From: Neolewinella maritima | GTDB taxonomy: Bacteria; Bacteroidota; Bacteroidia; Chitinophagales; Saprospiraceae | Direction: 5' to 3' | Assembly: GCF_923081025.1 (NCBI RefSeq) | Contig: NZ_CAKLPZ010000004.1 | Coordinates: 333,992 to 397,991, forward strand | DNA: 64,000 bases | Shown here: positions 42,166 through 51,907 of the stretch, one piece after another | How positions within the stretch are numbered: position 1 is the first letter of the stretch | Layout: the number at the start of each line of letters is the position of its first letter | Notes under the pieces: model-generated | The model's database searches: none | What the model saw: the letters and a program-made list of their open reading frames with translations, nothing else | Told to the model about the DNA's origin: nothing | Translations under genes and position numbers: made by a program

Positions 42166-43371
42166 ATGCGCCACTACCTGATCGTATTCCTCTGCTGTGT
42201 TTTCCTCGCACCCGCGACCGCGCAACAAGCGGCTACGGCCGGACTCTCGGAAGCAGGACTGGAACGCTACACCGACTGGCTGGAGGGGGAGATCGAGGAG
42301 GGCCGCCTGCCCATGGCCGAAGCCATGATCTACCGCAACGGCAGCCTGGGCTACCATAAGGTGCTGGGCGTGAGTGATCTGGAGACCGCCAAAACGCTGG
42401 AGGAAAACCAGGTGTACCACCTCATGTCGATGACCAAGCCCATCATCTCGGTAGCCTTTATGATGCTGTACGAGGAGGGTCACTTTCGACTCACCGACCC
42501 GGTGGCGCAGTACCTGCCCGAGTTTGCCGACCTGAATGTGGCGCAGAATACAACGGAGGGCGTCGGCGTAGCCACCGATACGGCGAGCAGTCCGGTCACG
42601 ATCCAGCAGGTACTCAGTCATACGGGGGGCTTTTCACACGGACTCAGCGGCAGCAAGCTCGACAATGAGATCGCGATGGCCCTGTACTATATGCCACACG
42701 CCGACATCGCCTCGCGGGTCAGTAAGCTGGCTACCCTACCCCTGGTGGGCCAACCCGGGGCGCAGTGGTACTACAGTACCTCGCCCGATATCCTGGCCCG
42801 ACTGATCGAGGTGTTTTCAGGCCAGACGGTCATCGAATACCTCAGTAGCGAACTGTTCGAGCCGCTGGGGATGAAGGATACCGGCTACAATATCCCCGAA
42901 TCGGAGACCGCCCGGCTGGTCACCAACCATGACCTGCAGAACGGCACGATCGTCAAGGCCGCACGACAACTCCCTTCGGCGGGCAATACGGTCTACGGGG
43001 GCTCCTTCGGACTCTACTCCACGGCCAGTGACTACCTGCGCTTCACCCGTATGCTGCTTAATGGCGGCGAGCTCGAGGGGGTACGCTACCTGAGCCCCAA
43101 GACGGTGGAACTGATGACGATGAACCACGTCGGTGACATGCGCGAGCAGGGACAGGGCTTCGGGCTAGGATTTGGTGTGGTGACCGACGTGGCTGCCTCC
43201 GGCACCCTGGGCTCGGAGGGAATGTACTACTGGAACGGCGCGTACTCGACCTTCTTCTTCATCGATCCGGAGGAAAATATGATCGCTATCCTGATGTCTC
43301 AACGCTCGCCCTACTCCAACTTTCACGAAAGTATGCTGCGGCAAATGGTGTATCAAGCCATCGAAAAGTAG
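42166..43371 (+). CDS. secreted serine hydrolase, beta-lactamase/class C-like fold
   Basis: 401 residues. A signal peptide ends near residue 20 (APATAQ). The SxxK motif is SMTK (Ser88, Lys91) in YHLMSMTKPIISVAFM. The second motif is the Tyr-x-Ser form in WYYSTSPDILARL. Other family features are QQVLSHTGGFSHGL and the C-terminal YYWNGAYSTFFFIDPEENMI, the position of the third catalytic box. It is probably an esterase or D-amino-acid peptidase rather than an antibiotic-inactivating enzyme. The gene stands alone, after the rplT terminator. Confidence 0.92.
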   Translation: MRHYLIVFLCCVFLAPATAQQAATAGLSEAGLERYTDWLEGEIEEGRLPMAEAMIYRNGSLGYHKVLGVSDLETAKTLEENQVYHLMSMTKPIISVAFMMLYEEGHFRLTDPVAQYLPEFADLNVAQNTTEGVGVATDTASSPVTIQQVLSHTGGFSHGLSGSKLDNEIAMALYYMPHADIASRVSKLATLPLVGQPGAQWYYSTSPDILARLIEVFSGQTVIEYLSSELFEPLGMKDTGYNIPESETARLVTNHDLQNGTIVKAARQLPSAGNTVYGGSFGLYSTASDYLRFTRMLLNGGELEGVRYLSPKTVELMTMNHVGDMREQGQGFGLGFGVVTDVAASGTLGSEGMYYWNGAYSTFFFIDPEENMIAILMSQRSPYSNFHESMLRQMVYQAIEK

Positions 43372-43526
43372 GCGTATCGAATTTCGATAATTTTTAGTGA
43401 AGCGAGTAGATAAGGGGGTGTAGCTACTGCGCCAGGTCGGTTATGTGAGTTACATCGGTTATATTAGTGTCGAACAACATGTATTTGGGACAGTATTGTG
43501 CTGCCCGAGGCTATTCTATCGACACT

Positions 43527-46500
43527 ATGATAACACACACTACCCGGCATCGCTATGCCCTGTCCACGCTGCTTTGCAGTCTCGTTTTCCTTACCCTTCT
43601 GATCAGCGATCCGCTACCTGCGCAGACCGGCTCCTGGACTGGCGTCAACACATCGGGCGCGACTCCTGAGGCACGCCACGAATCCGCTTTCGTCCAAGTG
43701 GGTGAACGATTTTACCTACTGGGTGGTCGCGGCACCCGCAGGATCCAGGTATACGACCCGGCCACTAAGCAGTGGGCAAACACGAATACTTCACTCACCA
43801 ACATCCACCACTTTCAGGCACGGGCCTACCGGGGGAAGATCTACCTGCTCGGCGCACTCACCGGTGGCTACCCCGATGAGGATCCGCTGACCAACGTACT
43901 CATCTACGACCCCCAGCAGGATAAGCTGATCACGGGCGCTACCATCCCCGTCAACCGGCGGCGGGGCTCCAGTGGTATCGTACTGTATAACGACGTGTTC
44001 TACATCGTGTCCGGCAACCGGAACGGCCACAGTGCCTTTTTGGAGGACGGCAAGACACCGGCCAACGTACGCTGGACGGACAAATACGACCCGGCGACCG
44101 GACGCTGGACGGTGCTGCCCGATGCCCCCCACGCCCGCGACCACTTTATGGCCGAGGTGATCGGTGATAAGCTGTATGTGGCCGGCGGACGGCGGTCGAA
44201 AGTGGGCGCGGCCGCAGGTGCGTTTTCCGATACGGAGCAGGCGGTGGATGTCTTCGACCTGACGACCGAGCAGTGGCTAACCGGTAGCGAGCTACCCCCA
44301 GCGCTACCTACGGCCAGGGCGGGAGCGGCTACCGCCGTGATCAATGACGAGCTGTTCGTGATCGGCGGAGAGATAGCCGATAATCCGCCCAATAATCTGG
44401 CCCTGCCGCACACGGAAGTACTGAACACCAGCAACGGTACCTGGCGGCGGGCCGGCGACCTGGTCCTGCAACGCCACGCCACCCAGGCCGTAGTGTATCG
44501 GGATGCGATCTACCTGGCAGCCGGCTCTAAGACCAGGGGAGGCACTGAGATCAAACCTAGTGAGGTCTTCATGGAGCGTCTGAGCTTTCCCGGAGCCGGG
44601 GGCACGGGCTATAAAGAATGGACGGAGCTGGGAAAGGGGCCCGTAGTTCGTTCCGAGGCTACCTCCATCACGTACCAGGGCGCCTATTACATCTTCAATG
44701 GCTTCAACGGCAACATCGATATCTACGACCGGGTGGAGCGCTACAATCCGGCTACCAATACTTACACGCGTTTGGCGCCCATGCCTACGGTGAACGGCAA
44801 ACTGACTGCGGTGACCCACAACGGGATCGCTGTGGTAGATGACGTGGTGTGGATCGTCGGCGGACGCGTAGGCGACCATCCCGGCAAAGTGACGAATGCC
44901 GTATGGCTCTACGATATCTCGGACAATAGCTGGCGCAAGGGACCAAGCCTACCGGTGGCCCGTGGAGGTGGCGGTCTGGGTCGACTAGGCAATACCCTGC
45001 ACTACATAGGCGGCTTCGACGAAAATGCGCAGTGTGACGTGGATGACCACCTGATGTTTGATCTGGACGAGCCCGCTGCGGGTTGGCAGGACCTCACGGC
45101 TACCTCCCCCATGCCATTAGCCAGAAACCACTATGCTGCGGTGGTACTCGATGGTACGTTCTACGCGGTGGGCGGACAGAACGGCCACGACGGTTGCGGA
45201 GGGGCTGCCGATCTCAGCTACGTACACCGCTACGATCCGGTTACCGACCGTTGGTCGCGGCTAGCTGACCTACCGAGCAAGCAATCGCACGCCGAGCCGA
45301 GCACCTTTGCCTACAACGGCAAGGTGGTCTCCGTAGGGGGTGCAGAGAGTGGCGGCAGGGACGTATGGGAGTACGAGCCCGCCAGTAACAAGTGGACCGT
45401 ACGGTCCGATATGCAGCTACCCGAGCCCCTGTTGGCTCCTACGGCAAGGGTCTACCAGGGTAATCTGGTCGTACTCAATGGAGGCTCACCGAACGTTCAG
45501 AATCCCCGCGCCAACAGCCGGGTGAAGAAATATGAGCCTTCTACCACTAAGGCACTCTCCTTCAACCGAACGACCATCCGGGTGGAATCCGCGAGCCCGC
45601 AGCCTGAGTCGGCCAGCGTACTGCTATCTAATCTGGACGCTGAAACCAGTGTGCCGTATGTGATCGAGACCGACGACATACCATCGTGGCTACAGATCGA
45701 CCGTCCGGTCGGACTAGCCCGGGAGTCCTTCGCTGAGATTAATCTGACCCTGGACCCGGAGGGGCTTGCCGCAGGCACGTATACGCATACGTTACGGGCC
45801 AGCTCGGCGGGCTATACCTCGTCTGCGGTATCCGTCAGCCTGGTCGTCACTACCTCCGGCGGTCCGGAGTCGGACGCTACGGCGTACTGGCTGGAGGCGG
45901 AATGCGGTGTGGTAGGAAGCAATTGGAACGTTTCAACGAACGACGGTGCCTCCGAGTCCGCTTACGTAGAAGCAATACCAGGAAATAACTCCATGAGTGC
46001 CCCACCGGCCGATGTACCGGCTAACCGGGTATCCTACCGCTTGACGCTATCTCGTACTGCTACCTACCGGCTCTTTGCCCGGGTGGCGGCACCTTCCGGC
46101 GCGGATGACTCCTTCTGGATACGTATCAATGGCGGGGAGTGGCTGAAGTGGTGGCAGGGCCTGAGTACGTCCGGCGGATTTGCCTGGCGCGAAGTGGTCG
46201 ACAGTCCGTTCCGTCTGCCCGCGGGCGAGGCAACTATCGAGTTCGCCCTTCGGGAGGACGGCACGCTGCTCGATAAACTTTTCCTCACCAGCACCGATCG
46301 ACAGCCCAGCGGACTGGGTGACGCTGCGTCAAACTGTGCAGCCTCGCTACCACCGCCCGCGCCGAAGCCGGAGCCAGAGCCCGAACCCGAACCCGAACCC
46401 GAACCCAATATGGCTGTGCGGATCAATGCGGGCGGTCCGACGGTCTCCTACGGAGGAGAGACCTTCGCCGCGGACGGCTCGTTTACGGGCGGCAAAACGT

Positions 46501-47705
46501 ATACTAACTCATCCGCTACCGTACCCCCCCTCTACCGAACCGAACGCAGCGCGAACAGCCCGTTCCAGTACAGTTACCAAATTGACGTACCGGATGGTGA
46601 TTACACCGTGCGGCTGCACTTTGCGGAGATTTACTTCGGCGCCACCAATGGCGGTGCGGGTGGACCCGGCAGCCGCATATTCGATGTACGCCTGGAGGGT
46701 AAGTTGATTCTCGATAATTACGACATCTATGCGGAGGTAGGCCCTGAATCCATCGTAGTCAAGGAGTACCCGGTGACCATTACGGACGGTGCCGTCAATC
46801 TCTTCTTCGATGCCTCCGCGGCCGTGGGGGGCACCGACCAGCCTAAGGTATCGGCCCTGGAGGTGATCAGCCGGGCCGGTGGTGATTCCAGCCCAACCGT
46901 GGCTGAGTTATCGGCTGAGGCGGAGTGTGCCGAAGGTGGTAGTAGCTGGCGCAAGGGTAGTGATTCCGGAGCATCCGGAACTACGTACATGGTATTCCCC
47001 GGCAGCAGCAACCTGCCTGCTCCTACTCAGAATGTAGCGAGCGAGCAACTCAGCTTCACGGTCGACCTTACCGAGAGTGGTACCTACAGTATGTTTCTCC
47101 GCCTGCGCACGCCGAGCCCCGGCGCCGTCGGTAAGAACTCCTTCTGGGTCAAGGTGGACAACGGAAGCTGGATCAAGTTCTGGCAGGAGGTCGGTGGAGC
47201 ACAACTCCTGACCGAAACCTTTGCCTGGCGGGAGGTCAATGACGACGGGCGGTCGACCCGCTTTTCGCTGTCTCCCGGTCGCCACACCATCCGCGTAGCC
47301 GCGCGGGAGACCGGTGCGCAGCTGGACAAGCTATACCTCAGCCGGCAAGCCAGCAGTCCGACTGGACTAGGTACACCGGCCATCAATTGCCAGTCCGCTT
47401 CCGTCCGTTCTACCACGGCGCAGACTACCATTCCACAAGCGGACCAGTTTGCAAACGGAGTGCGCCAACTACGGGCCTATCCTAATCCCGTTACCGACCG
47501 GCTGACCTTCGACATAGGCGGATCACCGGCGGCGTTCGAGGCGCAAGTCCTGGACCTCTACGGACGGGTGGTCAATCGGCAGGCTTACGCCTCCGGTACA
47601 GTAGGATACCTGGACGTAGCTGATCTACCACCCGCCACGTACTACCTGCGGGTGATCGGAGAGGCGACGGAGGCGCCCCTACTGCTTCCCTTCGTGAAGC
47701 GGTAG
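43527..47705 (+). CDS. large secreted Kelch/malectin protein with T9SS sorting domain
   Basis: 1392 residues from ATG 43527, where the signal peptide starts (MITHTTRHRYALSTLLCSL, ending LPAQ). Residues about 35-660 hold a dozen Kelch units (FYLLGGRGTRRIQVYDPATK, LYVAGGRRSKVG, FYAVGGQNGHDGC), likely two propellers. A BACON-like beta-sandwich spans about 670-780. Two related carbohydrate-binding-like domains lie at about 785-930 and 1124-1280, each beginning with an AEC motif. A (Glu-Pro)n linker is near 945-960, and a malectin domain at about 961-1110 (AVRINAGGPTVSYGGETF). The C-terminal 78 residues (LRAYPNPVTDRLTFDIGG) are a type A T9SS sorting domain. It is predicted cell-surface or secreted and glycan binding. 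Confidence 0.9.
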   Translation: MITHTTRHRYALSTLLCSLVFLTLLISDPLPAQTGSWTGVNTSGATPEARHESAFVQVGERFYLLGGRGTRRIQVYDPATKQWANTNTSLTNIHHFQARAYRGKIYLLGALTGGYPDEDPLTNVLIYDPQQDKLITGATIPVNRRRGSSGIVLYNDVFYIVSGNRNGHSAFLEDGKTPANVRWTDKYDPATGRWTVLPDAPHARDHFMAEVIGDKLYVAGGRRSKVGAAAGAFSDTEQAVDVFDLTTEQWLTGSELPPALPTARAGAATAVINDELFVIGGEIADNPPNNLALPHTEVLNTSNGTWRRAGDLVLQRHATQAVVYRDAIYLAAGSKTRGGTEIKPSEVFMERLSFPGAGGTGYKEWTELGKGPVVRSEATSITYQGAYYIFNGFNGNIDIYDRVERYNPATNTYTRLAPMPTVNGKLTAVTHNGIAVVDDVVWIVGGRVGDHPGKVTNAVWLYDISDNSWRKGPSLPVARGGGGLGRLGNTLHYIGGFDENAQCDVDDHLMFDLDEPAAGWQDLTATSPMPLARNHYAAVVLDGTFYAVGGQNGHDGCGGAADLSYVHRYDPVTDRWSRLADLPSKQSHAEPSTFAYNGKVVSVGGAESGGRDVWEYEPASNKWTVRSDMQLPEPLLAPTARVYQGNLVVLNGGSPNVQNPRANSRVKKYEPSTTKALSFNRTTIRVESASPQPESASVLLSNLDAETSVPYVIETDDIPSWLQIDRPVGLARESFAEINLTLDPEGLAAGTYTHTLRASSAGYTSSAVSVSLVVTTSGGPESDATAYWLEAECGVVGSNWNVSTNDGASESAYVEAIPGNNSMSAPPADVPANRVSYRLTLSRTATYRLFARVAAPSGADDSFWIRINGGEWLKWWQGLSTSGGFAWREVVDSPFRLPAGEATIEFALREDGTLLDKLFLTSTDRQPSGLGDAASNCAASLPPPAPKPEPEPEPEPEPEPNMAVRINAGGPTVSYGGETFAADGSFTGGKTYTNSSATVPPLYRTERSANSPFQYSYQIDVPDGDYTVRLHFAEIYFGATNGGAGGPGSRIFDVRLEGKLILDNYDIYAEVGPESIVVKEYPVTITDGAVNLFFDASAAVGGTDQPKVSALEVISRAGGDSSPTVAELSAEAECAEGGSSWRKGSDSGASGTTYMVFPGSSNLPAPTQNVASEQLSFTVDLTESGTYSMFLRLRTPSPGAVGKNSFWVKVDNGSWIKFWQEVGGAQLLTETFAWREVNDDGRSTRFSLSPGRHTIRVAARETGAQLDKLYLSRQASSPTGLGTPAINCQSASVRSTTAQTTIPQADQFANGVRQLRAYPNPVTDRLTFDIGGSPAAFEAQVLDLYGRVVNRQAYASGTVGYLDVADLPPATYYLRVIGEATEAPLLLPFVKR
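46363..46407 (+). repeat. hexanucleotide tract encoding a Glu-Pro linker
   Basis: Tandem CCCGAA/CCGGAG-type hexamers within the Kelch/malectin gene encode about eight Pro-Glu pairs. The last four hexamers are identical at DNA level, so the tract could change length by slippage without breaking the frame. Confidence 0.8.
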
Positions 47706-47755
47706 CTGGCAGGGAGGAGGCCCGGAGTTGCACCCGGGCCTTCCTACCCCGCCAG
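47706..47755. terminator. bidirectional stem-loop between convergent genes
   Basis: An imperfect inverted repeat fills the whole 54-bp gap: outer arms CTGGC/GCCAG and an inner GC-rich stem at 47715-47725 and 47734-47745 with one bulge. It probably ends transcription from both sides. Confidence 0.65.
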
Positions 47756-47759
47756 AACC

Positions 47760-50700
47760 CTACTTTCTCGACGCCTTACTACTCGATGGCGCGGCGATCA
47801 CGTCCACGCCACGGTCCAGGATCATACGGTTATACTCCGGTACCCGTTCGGCTACGATGCGGCGGTACTTGTCCAGCTCGGCGTCGATGGCCTGGGTGAG
47901 CTCCTCCTTCACCGCGTAGGCGGCGGCGGTGGGCCGGTAGGTACCGATACCGGTCAGACTATTCAGGTGGGCTAGCTTATTGGTGAGGCGGATCGGGTAG
48001 TTAAGGGGGTCCTGTCCGCTGCGATTCTTGGTCTGGTAGAGTGTCTCTTCGATAGCGGTCAGGCTGTCGATGACCTGCCTGCCGTAGCTAGTCAGTTCTT
48101 CATCGTCCGTACGCTCCTGGAAGTCCTTGATCTGATCACGCACCTTGCGCAGGTCCAGGATGACCTGGTGGGCCTCACTGGTCTTATCCTGGATCTCCTT
48201 CATAAATTCGAACTGCGCCGTACGGTCCTCCTCCGAGGCCTGCACCCGGGGGTCGGCCTTGATGGTGAAGGGCTGGGTCTGCTCTCGCTCTCCAACTTTG
48301 AAGGCTACCGTGTACGCTCCCGGCAGGGCCATGGGGCCGCCCGCTCCGGCCCACCAGAGGATCATGCCCGGCACCTTCACACCGTCGGGGTACGATAGAT
48401 CCCAGTTTACGGTCTGACCTCCGGCCTTCAGCTCGAGCCTGTCTTCCTTCTCGTCTGTGGTGGAGGTCCAGCTACGGATGGTATCGCTGCCCTGCAGAAT
48501 GGTCAACTGCATGGGCAGGGTATCCTTGGCGGTATCCTCACTGAGGTACAAGTGGAAGTTGACGCCCCCGGGGTGGTTCTGTCCTTCGGTCCGGCTGGTC
48601 CGGCTGCTACCGCCCATCCGCCAGGCATCGGCGGGCTTGAAGAGGTGGAAGTCTGCCTGCTCCGCTACGGTACCCAACTGTTGCAGCAGCGTGAGGTCAT
48701 CCATGACCCAAAAGCTGCGACCCTGGGTAGCCACGATGAGATCGTCGTCTTTGATGGCCAGATCGGTAACCGGCACGATGGGCATATTCTGCCGGAACAT
48801 CCGCCAGGACACCCCGTCGTCCATACTCATATACAGACCGCTTTCGGTACCGGCGAAGAGTACCTCGGGATTGCCGGGATACTGCCGTACGACGCGGGTG
48901 AAGTGATTGCGGTCGATGCCCCCGTCGATGCGTCGCCAGGTTTGACCATAATCGGTGGTATGGTACAGGTAGGGCGTGTAGTCGCCGAGCTTATAGGCGG
49001 TACCAGCGGCGTATACACCGCCATTTCCACGCTGGTCGATATCCAGGCTGTTCCACATGATGTATTTCGGTGCATCGGTGGGGGTGACATCGGTCCAGTT
49101 CTCGCCGCCGTCGCGGGTCACGTGTAGCAGGCCGTCGTCGCTACCGGTCCAGAGTAGGCCGGGCTCTTTGTTACTCTCGGTGGCGGTAAAGATAGTGGCG
49201 TAATATTCTACGCCGGTATTATCCTGGGTGATGGGTCCGCCGCTACTCTTCAGCTTATCGGCTTCGTTGCGGGTGAGGTCGGGACTGATGATCTCCCAGC
49301 TTTCCCCCTCATCGGTGCTGCGGTGCACGTGCTGGGAGGTGGTGTAGAGTACTTCCGGATCGTTGGGACTGAAGAAGATCGGGAAGTTCCACTGGAAGCG
49401 GTACTTCATCCCCTCGGCGCCGTAGCCCATGGGGTTGTCGGGCCAAACATTGATGGCACGAACCTGATTGTTGCTGTGATCGTAGCGGGTAAGGAAGCCA
49501 CCGTAGCTACCGCCGTAGACGATATCCGGGTTGTTGGGGTCGGGAGCGATGTGGGCCGACTCTCCACCGGCGGTTTCTTCCCAGTCTGAAGTACCAATGG
49601 TGCGGCCGTCCGTACGGTGGGCGATGCGTACGGTAGAATTATCCTGCTGGGCACCATAGATGCGGTAGGGGAAGCTATTGTCCGTGACTACCCGGTAGAA
49701 CTGAGCGGTGGGCTGATTTTCGTAGGTGCTCCAGTTTTCGCCCTGGTCGAAGGTGACTTGTGCGCCGCCGTCGTCGGCGATGATCATCCGCTCGTTGTTT
49801 TCCGGAGCGATCCACAGATCGTGGTGATCGCCGTGGGGGGCGTTGCTGGCCTCGAAGGTGCGGCCGCCGTCCGTACTGTGGTGGTACTGCACGTTCATCA
49901 CGTACACGCCATCGATGTCCTGCGGATCGGCGTAGATCCGGGAATAGTACCAGGCGCGCTGCCGCAGGGCGCGGTCGTCGCTGCGGGCGCTCCAGGTCTC
50001 GCCGGCATCATCGCTGACGTAGACTCCGCCTTCCTTCTCATTTTCGATGATGGCGTATACGCGGTTGGCGTCGACGGGACTTACCGCCACGCCGTTTGCG
50101 CCCCAGATACCCTTAGGCAAGCCCTTGTTTTCGGTGATCTCCGTCCAGTTGTCGCCGCCGTCGGTCGTTTTCCAGAGTCCACTGCCCTCGCCGCCACTTT
50201 CGAGGCTGTAGGGGGTACGGCGGATGCGCCAAGTGCTGGCGAATAGTACGCGGGGGTTGGAGGGATCCATACTCAGGTCCACCGCACCGGCGGCCGCGCC
50301 CGCAAAGAGGATGCGCTCCCAGGTGTCGCCGCCGTCGGTGCTGCGGTAGACGCCGCGTTCTTCGGTGTCCTTGAAGAGGTCACCCATGACGGCCGCGTAG
50401 ACCAGATTAGGATTGCGGGGGTGAACGCGGATGCGCGAGATGTGACGGCTGTCGGGCAGACCGATCTGCTGCCAGGTCTTGCCGCCGTCGATGGTCTTCC
50501 ACATGCCGTAGCCGTAGCTGACGTTGCCGCGCACGGTCTGCTCGCCGCCGCCTACGTAGATCACGTTGGGGTCTGACTCCGCTACGGTCACCGCGCCAAT
50601 GCTGCCGCCGAAGTAGCCGTCGGAAATGTTGGTGTAGGTCTGGCCGCCGTCCTTGGTTTGCCAGACGCCGCCACCGGCCCCGCCGAAGTAGTATAAGTTG

Positions 50701-50855
50701 GGCTTATTGGGTACGCCGGTCACCGCCGCTGAGCGGCCACCGCGGTAGGGGCCGATACTGCGAAACTGCAGGGAGGAATACAGGGCGGAGTCGATCTCCT
50801 GGGCGGTCAGGGCCAGACCGCACAGCAGTAGTACGAGGGTAGTAAAAAAGCGCAT
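47760..50855 (-). CDS. sortilin/VPS10-like BNR-repeat protein (glycosyl hydrolase-like)
   Basis: 1031 residues with a signal peptide ending near residue 19 (GLALTAQ). Residues about 25-700 are beta-propeller repeats with Asp boxes of the type STDGGDTWERI, TTDGGDNWTEI and SDDAGETWSAR. The order matches the large family of secreted 'BNR/sortilin-like' proteins found in Bacteroidota and often named glycosyl hydrolase without proof. A C-terminal part of about 330 residues holds a beta-sandwich (GGVNFHLYLSEDT) and a helical tail. No catalytic residues can be placed. It converges with the Kelch/malectin gene across a stem-loop. Confidence 0.87.
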   Translation of the reverse strand: MRFFTTLVLLLCGLALTAQEIDSALYSSLQFRSIGPYRGGRSAAVTGVPNKPNLYYFGGAGGGVWQTKDGGQTYTNISDGYFGGSIGAVTVAESDPNVIYVGGGEQTVRGNVSYGYGMWKTIDGGKTWQQIGLPDSRHISRIRVHPRNPNLVYAAVMGDLFKDTEERGVYRSTDGGDTWERILFAGAAAGAVDLSMDPSNPRVLFASTWRIRRTPYSLESGGEGSGLWKTTDGGDNWTEITENKGLPKGIWGANGVAVSPVDANRVYAIIENEKEGGVYVSDDAGETWSARSDDRALRQRAWYYSRIYADPQDIDGVYVMNVQYHHSTDGGRTFEASNAPHGDHHDLWIAPENNERMIIADDGGAQVTFDQGENWSTYENQPTAQFYRVVTDNSFPYRIYGAQQDNSTVRIAHRTDGRTIGTSDWEETAGGESAHIAPDPNNPDIVYGGSYGGFLTRYDHSNNQVRAINVWPDNPMGYGAEGMKYRFQWNFPIFFSPNDPEVLYTTSQHVHRSTDEGESWEIISPDLTRNEADKLKSSGGPITQDNTGVEYYATIFTATESNKEPGLLWTGSDDGLLHVTRDGGENWTDVTPTDAPKYIMWNSLDIDQRGNGGVYAAGTAYKLGDYTPYLYHTTDYGQTWRRIDGGIDRNHFTRVVRQYPGNPEVLFAGTESGLYMSMDDGVSWRMFRQNMPIVPVTDLAIKDDDLIVATQGRSFWVMDDLTLLQQLGTVAEQADFHLFKPADAWRMGGSSRTSRTEGQNHPGGVNFHLYLSEDTAKDTLPMQLTILQGSDTIRSWTSTTDEKEDRLELKAGGQTVNWDLSYPDGVKVPGMILWWAGAGGPMALPGAYTVAFKVGEREQTQPFTIKADPRVQASEEDRTAQFEFMKEIQDKTSEAHQVILDLRKVRDQIKDFQERTDDEELTSYGRQVIDSLTAIEETLYQTKNRSGQDPLNYPIRLTNKLAHLNSLTGIGTYRPTAAAYAVKEELTQAIDAELDKYRRIVAERVPEYNRMILDRGVDVIAAPSSSKASRK

Positions 50856-50915
50856 TCAGTAGTCGTTGGTCGGGGATGAAGATAAGCACTTCGACCGACC
50901 GTAGACCAGTGGGGG

Positions 50916-51872
50916 CTACACCACCGCCTGAAAACCCACCTGCCCGTGGCGGCCGAGCCGTAGATTGGCCTGCTCGATATTGAAGGCAGCGGGATTAAAG
51001 TCCTGGGTAAGCCAGCCGGCCATCTCGCGGTATTCATCGTTGGTGGGGTCCTGCATCTTGGCGATCATCTCTTCGTACTCGCGTAGGCTGCCGACGTCCT
51101 CCGGCGGGCAGGCGCGCTGGCCGGCGGTGCAGACGGGGTAGTGCCGGCGGCCTTCAGCTTCCCCTATATCCTCCAGCAGAAGGTGGTGGTACCAGGTGGC
51201 TCCGCGGTCGAATTCATAGCCACAGTCGTCGCCGATGGTAGGCAGTAGATCCTTTAGTAGTGGCTCCCCACTGGTGGGTAGATCGCGCTCCTGCGGGGGC
51301 AGGAACTGGTACTGCTCCGTACCCCGCCAGCCCATCGCGGCCTGAATGATGTAATGCAGCTCGGTCTGCGGCACGGTACTGGGGATGAGGATGCGACGCC
51401 AAATCTCCGGGTCGCTGCCATCCAGACTTACCCGTACGGTGTAGATGTGTCCGCGGGGGTCATCGGGCGCTACGATGTCCGCTACCGCTTCATCGTCCTC
51501 CTCCAGCGGCGGGGCGGGCTCCTGGGGTGCCACTTCGACCGGTGGACTCATGGCTACTACCGGGTGTCCGCTATCCTCATTGTCGTTTGCACTTAGCAAT
51601 GCGGAAAAGGCGGCGGCGTAGTACGCATCCAGTACATCAGCCGGATCATCCATGCCCTGCTCTTCCCGATCTACGATCACATCCCACAGGGCCAGCAACA
51701 GCTCGTCTACGGCCGGGCGGTCAGAGACGGGTGGCTCGTCCTGGTGCAGTTCGAAGTGCCTGTGGTAGGCCGCATACGCCGCTTCCACATCCCCCACGGT
51801 GAGTTCGGGGTGCTGTTCACGGGCCTGCGCGGCGGCGTTGGCAAGAGCTTGTTGTAAATTGTCGGTTGACAT
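50916..51872 (-). CDS. plasmid pRiA4b ORF-3 family protein
   Basis: 318 residues from ATG 51872 (MSTDNLQQALANAAAQAREQ). The helical N-terminal half (about 1-130) is acidic and unknown. The C-terminal half is the pRiA4b ORF-3-like domain: YTVRVSLDGSDPEIWRRILI, LHYIIQAAMGWRGTEQYQF, a basic/aromatic YEFDRGATWYHHLLLEDIGE, and YPVCTAGQRACPPEDVGSLR, which holds the Cys pair. The family is widespread, often near transposons or plasmids, and has no known function. It is divergent from fdhD with 35 bp between the start codons. Confidence 0.87.
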   Translation of the reverse strand: MSTDNLQQALANAAAQAREQHPELTVGDVEAAYAAYHRHFELHQDEPPVSDRPAVDELLLALWDVIVDREEQGMDDPADVLDAYYAAAFSALLSANDNEDSGHPVVAMSPPVEVAPQEPAPPLEEDDEAVADIVAPDDPRGHIYTVRVSLDGSDPEIWRRILIPSTVPQTELHYIIQAAMGWRGTEQYQFLPPQERDLPTSGEPLLKDLLPTIGDDCGYEFDRGATWYHHLLLEDIGEAEGRRHYPVCTAGQRACPPEDVGSLREYEEMIAKMQDPTNDEYREMAGWLTQDFNPAAFNIEQANLRLGRHGQVGFQAVV

Positions 51873-51907
51873 AGGCACTAAATTGGGGCAAAGATACTCA
51901 CCCACAC

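Noticed and set aside
42166..43371. Antibiotic-resistance beta-lactamase
   Set aside because: Only the general SxxK serine hydrolase fold is supported; the length and second motif fit esterase or peptidase homologues.
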